A DNA stretch of 64,000 bases, from contig JASHOZ010000064.1 in NCBI GenBank assembly GCA_030038395.1, positions 48,751 to 112,750 of the forward strand, given 5' to 3'. Positions within the stretch are counted from its first letter, which is position 1. Each line of letters begins with the position of its first letter. The translations under genes were made by a program, and so were the position numbers. Below the pieces are notes generated by a model, which had not been told where the DNA came from, searched no databases, and saw nothing but the letters and a program-made list of their open reading frames with translations. The stretch comes from Nitrososphaerales archaeon. GTDB lineage: Archaea > Thermoproteota > Nitrososphaeria > Nitrososphaerales > Gagatemarchaeaceae. This document shows positions 58,714 through 64,000 of the stretch, piece by piece.

Positions 58714-59009
58714 AGCGCTACGTCCTGCTTCTCGCCGACCGCGCCTTGGTAGAGGAAGACCTGGCAGAACTCTCGGGCGTGGTTCAGAAGCTGGCTGGGC
58801 GGGCTGCCTTGATCTCGCTCAAGGAGAACCCGAAGGCGGTCGTCGTGAAGACCTCTGGGCCGGGCGCTCGCTCGCTGCGGCTCGCGGGGGCGGACATTCG
58901 AGTGCGCGGAACCGTCCTGAAGGGCGTTGCGACCTCGGGGGCCATAGGTAAGCTCAAAAACAGAGCCGCCGCGAGTAGGACGGCAGAACATGGCGAAGTT
59001 CCTGAGTGA
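58710..59009 (+). CDS. Possible RNase P subunit Pop5/Rnp2, divergent
   Basis: At 99 aa, the start KRYVLLLADRALVEEDLAEL, the middle NPKAVVVKTSGPGARSLRLA and the C-terminal VRGTVLKGVATSGAIGKLK match the pattern of Pop5 (last strand plus SGTI-xx-LK), and its partner gene is COG1325, as in RNase P clusters. It is shorter and more diverged than usual, so the assignment is tentative. Confidence 0.5.
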   Translation: MKRYVLLLADRALVEEDLAELSGVVQKLAGRAALISLKENPKAVVVKTSGPGARSLRLAGADIRVRGTVLKGVATSGAIGKLKNRAAASRTAEHGEVPE

Positions 59010-59367
59010 CGAGTACTTCTCCGAAGTCCAGGCTGGGCTAGCCAGCGACCAGAAGTGGCAGGAGAGCTCGAAGTCGATCAAGACGAGCATCGCCATGAGC
59101 GTGACGGACATCGGGCAGAACTATGTCCTCGCCGTCGAGAACGGGACGACGACGCTGAGCAAGGTGGCGCCTGGGACGCCCGCCGAGTTCTCGCTGGATG
59201 GCACTTACGAGGCGTGGTCGAAGGTCGTGAAGGGAGAGACCGACATTCAGTCCGCCGTGCTAAGCGGGAAGCTGAAGTTCAAGGGGTCGATCACGAAGAT
59301 TCTGATATACAGGGACAGGTTCACGCGCTTCGCCGAGGTGATGAAGAACGTCCCCACAGAGTTCTAG
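58990..59367 (+). CDS. SCP2 sterol-carrier-like domain protein
   Basis: This single-domain SCP2 protein of 125 aa contains NYVLAVENGTTTLSKV, AEFSLDGTYEAWSKVVKGE and SAVLSGKLKFKGSITKIL. It binds lipids or acyl-CoA. The start overlaps the preceding gene by 20 bp and the end overlaps convergent DUF35 by 4 bp. Next to the acyl-CoA operon it may carry acyl groups, which is inference. Confidence 0.9.
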   Translation: MAKFLSDEYFSEVQAGLASDQKWQESSKSIKTSIAMSVTDIGQNYVLAVENGTTTLSKVAPGTPAEFSLDGTYEAWSKVVKGETDIQSAVLSGKLKFKGSITKILIYRDRFTRFAEVMKNVPTEF

Positions 59368-59795
59368 GTCGGGACGAAGACGTAGTACGGGTTCCCTTCG
59401 GGGCTCGTGCGCCCCTCGAGCCTGACCTTCATCCCCAGCCTTACTCCCTCGGGGTCGACCCCCTCCAGCCAAGCCAGGAGCTTCAGTCCCCCCTCTAGCT
59501 CGCATATGGCGATGACGTACGGGTCGCACTCGGCGAAGCTGGCCGGGGGCATCCTCACCTGTGTGAAGGTCACGACAGTCGCGTCCCTTCCGAGCTCAGT
59601 CCAGGTAGCCTCCCCTTTCATGCACTTCGGGCAGTCGGATTGAGGCGGGAAGCTGACAGTCCCGCAGCTGGTGCACCTCGTAGTAACGAACCTCCCCTGC
59701 TTCAGCGCCGACCAGAACTCGCTCGTCTTCGAGATGGGGATGTTGAACTTCAGCGTAAGCGACCTCCTAGAGGCGAGCGCAGGGTCTGCCGACAT
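59364..59795 (-). CDS. DUF35 zinc-ribbon/OB-fold protein, acyl-CoA associated
   Basis: A 143-aa protein from ATG 59795: helical start, a zinc ribbon CTSCGTVSFPPQSDCPKC and an OB-fold body (VVTFTQVRMPP, YVIAICELEGGLKLLAWL). Such proteins channel acyl-CoA with thiolase or HMG-CoA synthase; thiolase is its direct upstream neighbour (1 bp). The longer frame to 59858 lies inside thiolase. Confidence 0.92.
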   Translation of the reverse strand: MSADPALASRRSLTLKFNIPISKTSEFWSALKQGRFVTTRCTSCGTVSFPPQSDCPKCMKGEATWTELGRDATVVTFTQVRMPPASFAECDPYVIAICELEGGLKLLAWLEGVDPEGVRLGMKVRLEGRTSPEGNPYYVFVPT

Positions 59796-59796
59796 G

Positions 59797-60957
59797 CTAG
59801 TCCCTCGACAGGACAGTGACGTAGGCGTAGTGCCCCGTCCCACCGACGTTGTGCACAAGCCCCAGACCGTGCTCTATCGGCGCCTGCCGCCGGCCCGCTT
59901 CGTTGCGCAGTTGCTTGGTTATCTCCACCGTCATGGACGCCCCCGTGGCGCCTATAGGGTGCCCCTTCGCCTTCAGTCCCCCGTCGAGGTTCACCGGTAT
60001 GCGTCCCCCGATCTCTGTCTCTCCGTCGCGGATCATCTTCGCGCCGTCCCCCTTCTTGCAGAACCCGAGGTCCTCGTAGGCCATGAGCTCCGCTATTGTG
60101 AAGCAGTCGTGGCAGGTGGCGACGTCGAACATGTCGGGAGTGACGCCCGCCATCGCATACGCCTTCCTAGCGGCCTCCACCGAGGCTCGCAGCCCGACGT
60201 AGTCCCCTCGCCGGCTTAGGTTTGCGGAGTCGGAGGAGCTCCCGACGCCCTTGATCCATATCGGTGTGTCGGTCAGCTTGCGCGCCGTCTCCTCCGAGGC
60301 GAGGACGACGGCGGCGGAGCCGTCCGACAGCGGGCAAGCGTCGTACAGCTTGAGGGGCCACGCGACCACCTGGGACTGGAGCGCCTTCTCGATGGTGACC
60401 TCCTTCTGGAACTGTGCGAGCGGGTTGAGCGCCCCGTAGTGATGTGCCTTGACGGCGACCCTGGCCATGTCTTCCTCCGTGGTCCCGAACCTGTTCATGT
60501 GCGACACGGCGTACATCGCGTAGTACGCGGGGAACGTCATTCCGTAGTTCTCGAACTCCCACACGTACGACCCCGCCCTCCCTATGAGCTCGATCGAGGT
60601 GAGCGTGTCCACCTCCGTCATCTTCTCTACCCCGACAGCCAGCGCGACGTCTGCTCCACCGCTCCTGACGCTGTCGTAGGCGGCCCTGACCGCGGCGCTC
60701 CCGCTCGCGCAAGCGGCCTCCACGCGCATGCTCCCGACCGACTCGAGGCCCGCGTACTCGCCTATCGCGACGGCCGGGAGGGCCTCCTCGTACCACCCCC
60801 CTGCTGTCCCGACCACCATCCCCCCGATGTCCTTCTTGTCGACCCCGGCGTCGTCCAGCGCCTGCTTGATGGACTCGAACGCGAGCTCGGAGACGGTGAC
60901 GTCTGTCCTCCTCCCGAAGCGCGAATGGCCGATGCCGACAATGGCTACCCTATTCAG
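59797..60957 (-). CDS. Thiolase (SCP-x/acetyl-CoA acetyltransferase type), apparent CTG start
   Basis: This thiolase of about 386 aa has the catalytic Cys in EAACASGSAAVRAAYD, CHDCFTIAELMAYED and GGLKAKGHPIGATG. The conserved N-terminus RVAIVGIGHSRFGRRTDV lies upstream of the first ATG (60819). The only start-like codon ahead of it is CTG 60957, 13 bp after the acyl-CoA dehydrogenase stop, with GAGGTG upstream. It cleaves 3-oxoacyl-CoA or condenses acetyl-CoA. Confidence 0.9.
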   Translation of the reverse strand: MNRVAIVGIGHSRFGRRTDVTVSELAFESIKQALDDAGVDKKDIGGMVVGTAGGWYEEALPAVAIGEYAGLESVGSMRVEAACASGSAAVRAAYDSVRSGGADVALAVGVEKMTEVDTLTSIELIGRAGSYVWEFENYGMTFPAYYAMYAVSHMNRFGTTEEDMARVAVKAHHYGALNPLAQFQKEVTIEKALQSQVVAWPLKLYDACPLSDGSAAVVLASEETARKLTDTPIWIKGVGSSSDSANLSRRGDYVGLRASVEAARKAYAMAGVTPDMFDVATCHDCFTIAELMAYEDLGFCKKGDGAKMIRDGETEIGGRIPVNLDGGLKAKGHPIGATGASMTVEITKQLRNEAGRRQAPIEHGLGLVHNVGGTGHYAYVTVLSRD

Positions 60958-60970
60958 CTCGCGCGCACCT

Positions 60971-62128
60971 CTAATCCCCCAAGAGCTCCTTTGACAGGAT
61001 CCACCTCTGGACCTCGGAGGTCCCCTCGACGATGTCGAGGATCTTCGCGTCGCGGAGGTATCTTTCGACCGGGAGGAGCTTGCTGACGCCGTAGCCGCCG
61101 TGTATCTGGATGGCCCTCTCGGCCGCCCAGACCGCCGCCTCGCTCGCGAAATACTTCGCCATCGAAGCCTCCTTCATGAAGTCATCTCCGCGGTCGTGGA
61201 CCGTGGCCGCATGGAAGGTGAGCAGTTTCGCGGCCGACAGCCTCGTCGCCATGTCGGCCAGCATGAACCTGATCGCCTCGAACTTTCCGAGCGGCCTGTC
61301 GAATATGCTTCTCTTGGCCGCGTAGGCCAGCGACGCTTCCAGAGCCGCCTCCCCTACCCCCACAGCAGCAGAAGCCGCCCCGATCCTCGACCGGCCGAGG
61401 ATCCCGAGGGCGATCAGAAAGCCGTCCCCCTCGTGGCCGACGACGCGTTCCTGGCCGACTCGGCAGTTCTCGAACAGTAGCTCGGCCGTGCCTGTCCCCC
61501 GCGCCCCCATCACCTCGAGCTTCTGCCCGACGCGGAACCCCGCGTCTCCCTTCTCGACCAGCAAGGTAGTGATGCCTGCAGCCCCCGACCCCGAGGGCCC
61601 CGTCCGCGCGAAGAGGACCAGGAGGTCGGCGACCGCCCCCTGGGTGATGAACATCTTCGAGCCGTTGACGACGTACGACGACCCTTCCCGGACGGCCTTC
61701 GTCGAAATAGCGGCCGCGTCAGAACCGGCGCCTGGCTCTGTGAGCCCGTAGGCTCCTATGATCTCGCCCTTCACGAGTCGAGGGATGTACTTGGCCTTCT
61801 GCTCTTCGCTCCCGAAGAGAGCGATGGCGCTCCCAGCGAGCCCGTTCTGGACGCCCATCAGGAACCCGGCTGAGAGGCTCGCCTTCGAGATCTCTTCTCC
61901 GACTATCGAGGCTCCCACCATGTCGAGGCCGAGCCCTCCGTACTCCTTCGGGAGCGTTATCCCAAGGAGCCCGTATTCGCCCATCTTCTTCTGCAGCTGG
62001 AAGGGGTATTCGTCCTCTCTGTCGATCTTCTCGGCCAAGGGGAGTATCTCCCTGGCAGCGAACACCCGCGCCCAAGTCTGGAGGTCGGCGTACTCAGGTT
62101 TGGCTGCGATTTCGGGGATGGCCGGCAA
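60971..62128 (-). CDS. Acyl-CoA dehydrogenase
   Basis: This 385-aa FAD enzyme has GAYGLTEPGAGSDAAAISTK, the MFITQGAVADLLVLFART strand, and IHGGYGVSKLLPVERYLRDA. The catalytic-Glu region is DILEGTSE-like (DIVEGTSEVQRWIL). It starts TTG, with a TATA-like site 30 bp upstream. It works with the neighbouring HADH-crotonase fusion and thiolase in acyl-CoA oxidation. Confidence 0.94.
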   Translation of the reverse strand: MPAIPEIAAKPEYADLQTWARVFAAREILPLAEKIDREDEYPFQLQKKMGEYGLLGITLPKEYGGLGLDMVGASIVGEEISKASLSAGFLMGVQNGLAGSAIALFGSEEQKAKYIPRLVKGEIIGAYGLTEPGAGSDAAAISTKAVREGSSYVVNGSKMFITQGAVADLLVLFARTGPSGSGAAGITTLLVEKGDAGFRVGQKLEVMGARGTGTAELLFENCRVGQERVVGHEGDGFLIALGILGRSRIGAASAAVGVGEAALEASLAYAAKRSIFDRPLGKFEAIRFMLADMATRLSAAKLLTFHAATVHDRGDDFMKEASMAKYFASEAAVWAAERAIQIHGGYGVSKLLPVERYLRDAKILDIVEGTSEVQRWILSKELLGD

Positions 62129-62155
62129 GAGTCAGAGATGTGGCGGCCGCGCATG

Positions 62156-62164
62156 TGATAACCT
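62156..62164 (-). promoter_or_regulatory. Internal TATA-like element ahead of acyl-CoA dehydrogenase
   Basis: Minus-strand GGTTATCAC lies about 32 bp before the acyl-CoA dehydrogenase TTG, in an 83-bp spacer after the HADH fusion. It suggests a second promoter inside the operon. Confidence 0.45.
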
Positions 62165-62211
62165 TTCGCCCGCGGAGAGGTCTTGCCACTGGACTTCCGC
62201 CCGGCAAGGTC

Positions 62212-64000
62212 CTACTCTCCCTTGAACTCCGGCTCCCTCTTCTCTAGGAACGCTGAGATCCCCTCGTTCGCGTCTTCCGTGGAGAGCAGCAGCCCGAAGC
62301 CTGCCGCTTCGAAGAGCTGACCCGCCTCGGTGGGGACCTGGGACGAGAGGTTCATCGCGTGTTTGGCGAGCTTCATCGACAGCGGGGGTTGTTTCGCGAG
62401 CCTGAGGGCGAAGTCGGTGACCCCCTTCTCGAACTCCGCCTTCCGGAAGACGCGGTTCACGAGGCCGACGCGCAGCGCCTCCTCGGCGGTGAGCCGCTCC
62501 GCCAGGAAGATCATCTCCTTGGCCTTCGGCTCCCCGACGATCCTGGAGAGCCTCTGCGTCCCGCCGGCGCCAGGCATGAGCCCGAGTTTCGTCTCCGTCA
62601 GCCCGATCTGTGCGTCCTCCGACGCGAGACGGAAGTCGCACGCGAGGGCCAGCTCGCACCCTCCGCCGAAGGCAAGCCCGTTCAGCGCAGCGACGACGGG
62701 CTTCCCGACCTTCTCCACAACTGAGAATGATTCGAACCATCCCCGTGCGAAGGCGAATACCCTCCCGGGCGCAACGGACTCGAAGCTCGTCAGGTCGGCT
62801 CCGGCGCTGAATGCCTTGTCCCCTTCCCCTCGTATGACTATCACCCGGACCGAGGCGTCCTCGTCGAGCGACCTCAGTGCCTCGACCAGCTCCTTGACCA
62901 GCACGTGGGTGATGGTGTTCAGCCTGTGGGGCCGGTTGAGGACGACCCAAGCGAGCGGCGGTTCTTTCCTGACTACGACCTCCGCAGGGCCCGTAGCAGC
63001 GGCCGCGTACTCGTAGAATCCCCGGCGAGCCGACTTCCCTGTGGAGCCGGCAGCCACCATCTTGAGGAGCAGAGGGTCAGGGGAGTAGAAGCCACCCCAG
63101 CTCCCGGCCTTCGCGTTGAGCACTCCCACTGCCTTGTCGACCCCCCATGCGTCCGCGAGCCTAAGGATCCCTTCGGGAAACCCGAGGCCAAGCTTGACCG
63201 CCCTGTCGAGCTCCTCGGCGGAACAGACCTCGTTCCGCAGGAGCCAGGCGGAGGCGTTCACCGCCGGCGCGAAGACCGTGAGCGGGTCGATCCCCTTCCC
63301 CGCTTCCCTCGCGATCGCCGGCCTGGTCCACCCCCCTGCCTTGTACTTGTAGAACCCCTCGCCTGTCTTCCGCCCGAGTTTCCCCTCCTCGGCTTTCTGC
63401 TTGAACAGGGGGGCTACGAGAACGTTTGACTGGTCGCGCGAGGCGACTGCGACCCCTGCCTTGTAGATCGTGTCGATCCCACTGTAGTCCGCAAGCTCGA
63501 AGAGACCCATCGGGAGGCCGACGGTGTACAGGGCCATCGAGTCGACCTGCTCCTGCGTCGCTTCCCCTCTCTGCACGACCCACGCTGCTTCGTTGAGTAG
63601 CGGCCCTAGGACTCTGTTCACGACGAACCCGGGGACGTCCTTCCTGCAGACGACCACGTCCTTCCCGAGCCTGCGTCCGAGACCGACGGCGAGCGCGACT
63701 GACTCGTCGCTGGTCCCGTCCCCCTTCGTGACCTCCAGCAGAGGCATCATGGGAGGCGGGTTGAAGAAGTGCATCCCGACGAACAGGCCCCTCCTCTTGG
63801 TCGCCGCTGCGAGCTCCCCTATCGGGAGTGTGCTCGTGTTGGACGCGAAGAGCGCCCCAGGAGGGGCGAGAGCGTCGACCTCGGCGAACAGCCGCCGCTT
63901 TGTTTCGAGGTCTTCGGGGACGGCCTCGATGACGACATCAGCGTCGCTCACGGCCTCTCGGAGCACGAGGGTGCCGCGGATCCTCCCCATCGTCTCCTCG
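62212..64000 (-). CDS. 3-hydroxyacyl-CoA dehydrogenase/enoyl-CoA hydratase fusion (5' end outside window)
   Basis: A bifunctional protein of at least 595 residues in the window. The NAD domain lacks its first glycine loop because it lies beyond 64000; visible are VIEAVPEDLETKRRLFAEVD, FASNTSTLPI, MHFFNPPPMMPLLEV and two HADH C-terminal domains. From about residue 345 a crotonase domain follows (GDKAFSAGADLTSF, ALNGLAFGGGCELALACDF, GLMPGAGGTQRL). Such fusions serve beta-oxidation or the crotonyl-CoA steps of the hydroxypropionate/hydroxybutyrate cycle. Confidence 0.93.
   Translation of the reverse strand, partial: EETMGRIRGTLVLREAVSDADVVIEAVPEDLETKRRLFAEVDALAPPGALFASNTSTLPIGELAAATKRRGLFVGMHFFNPPPMMPLLEVTKGDGTSDESVALAVGLGRRLGKDVVVCRKDVPGFVVNRVLGPLLNEAAWVVQRGEATQEQVDSMALYTVGLPMGLFELADYSGIDTIYKAGVAVASRDQSNVLVAPLFKQKAEEGKLGRKTGEGFYKYKAGGWTRPAIAREAGKGIDPLTVFAPAVNASAWLLRNEVCSAEELDRAVKLGLGFPEGILRLADAWGVDKAVGVLNAKAGSWGGFYSPDPLLLKMVAAGSTGKSARRGFYEYAAAATGPAEVVVRKEPPLAWVVLNRPHRLNTITHVLVKELVEALRSLDEDASVRVIVIRGEGDKAFSAGADLTSFESVAPGRVFAFARGWFESFSVVEKVGKPVVAALNGLAFGGGCELALACDFRLASEDAQIGLTETKLGLMPGAGGTQRLSRIVGEPKAKEMIFLAERLTAEEALRVGLVNRVFRKAEFEKGVTDFALRLAKQPPLSMKLAKHAMNLSSQVPTEAGQLFEAAGFGLLLSTEDANEGISAFLEKREPEFKGE

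Noticed and set aside
1..64000. Defence system, prophage, IS element or CRISPR array
   Set aside because: I looked for transposase, integrase, Cas, toxin-antitoxin and restriction signatures on both strands; only the SufB intein qualifies as mobile.

Overview
This window comes from a high-GC archaeon. The evidence is a complete archaeal S10/spc ribosomal operon containing eS4, eL32 and eL19, archaeal SecY with an archaeal-type adenylate kinase, a thermosome, FEN1 with a PCNA-binding tail, Bud32/Kae1/Pcc1, aEF-1beta, TruD, Pth2 and a translin homologue. Short A/T-rich TATA elements lie about 25-35 bp ahead of many starts, and many transcripts look leaderless. The gene set (heterodisulfide-free, SufCBDSU, bacterial-type SerS, FAD-dependent SDH, crotonase/HADH fusion) fits a Thaumarchaeota/Nitrososphaeria-like or related TACK lineage without ammonia-oxidation genes in view. 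I cannot fix the lineage from the sequence alone.

Layout. 1-10.7 kb (minus strand): uL22-uS3-uL29-uS17-uL14-uL24-eS4-uL5-uS14-uS8-uL6-eL32-eL19-uL18-uS5-uL30-uL15-SecY-AdkA-EMC3/DUF106, with the first codons of a P-loop kinase at the edge. 10.8-14.5 kb: succinate dehydrogenase SdhA-SdhB on plus, facing an actinobacterial-type membrane anchor plus a 52-aa two-helix protein on minus. 14.5-21.3 kb (minus): a six-gene Fe-S assembly operon sufC-sufB(intein)-sufD-Rieske-sufS-sufU, with the same 15-bp near-palindrome ahead of both sufC and sufB. 21.3-35.3 kb: membrane proteins, an aquaporin, thermosome, alanine dehydrogenase/OCD homologue, DUF371, a GHMP decarboxylase-like enzyme, a small HEAT protein with deoxyhypusine-hydroxylase-like His-Glu pairs, cystathionine beta-synthase followed by a decayed cystathionine gamma-synthase, an intron-rich tRNA-Lys(CUU) and a secreted beta-helix protein. 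35.7-51.2 kb: housekeeping enzymes (Dph5-DUF357 fusion, HTH-RibL, translin, FEN1, threonine dehydratase, aEF-1beta, geranylgeranyl reductase, Pth2, TruD, ferredoxin-NADP reductase, eL15, SerA, YchF). 51.2-58.1 kb (minus): eS1, SerS, Pcc1, a DHH nuclease and uS15, then HAM1, Bud32 and Kae1. 58.2-59.4 kb (plus): a COG1325 RNA-binding protein, a Pop5-like protein and SCP2. 59.4-64 kb (minus): a fatty-acyl/crotonyl-CoA operon (HADH-crotonase fusion, acyl-CoA dehydrogenase, thiolase, DUF35).

Recurring themes: dense 4-bp stop/start overlaps (ATGA, GTGA, TTGA); at least two conserved genes whose only plausible start is CTG and one whose only plausible start is ATA; and extracellular Ig/IPT-like domains attached to membrane proteins. 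No CRISPR array, IS element, prophage or defence island was seen. The most interesting signals are the multi-intron tRNA-Lys, the suf operator pair, the extracellular domain on the EMC3/YidC-like insertase, the SDH anchor arrangement and the decaying transsulfuration gene.
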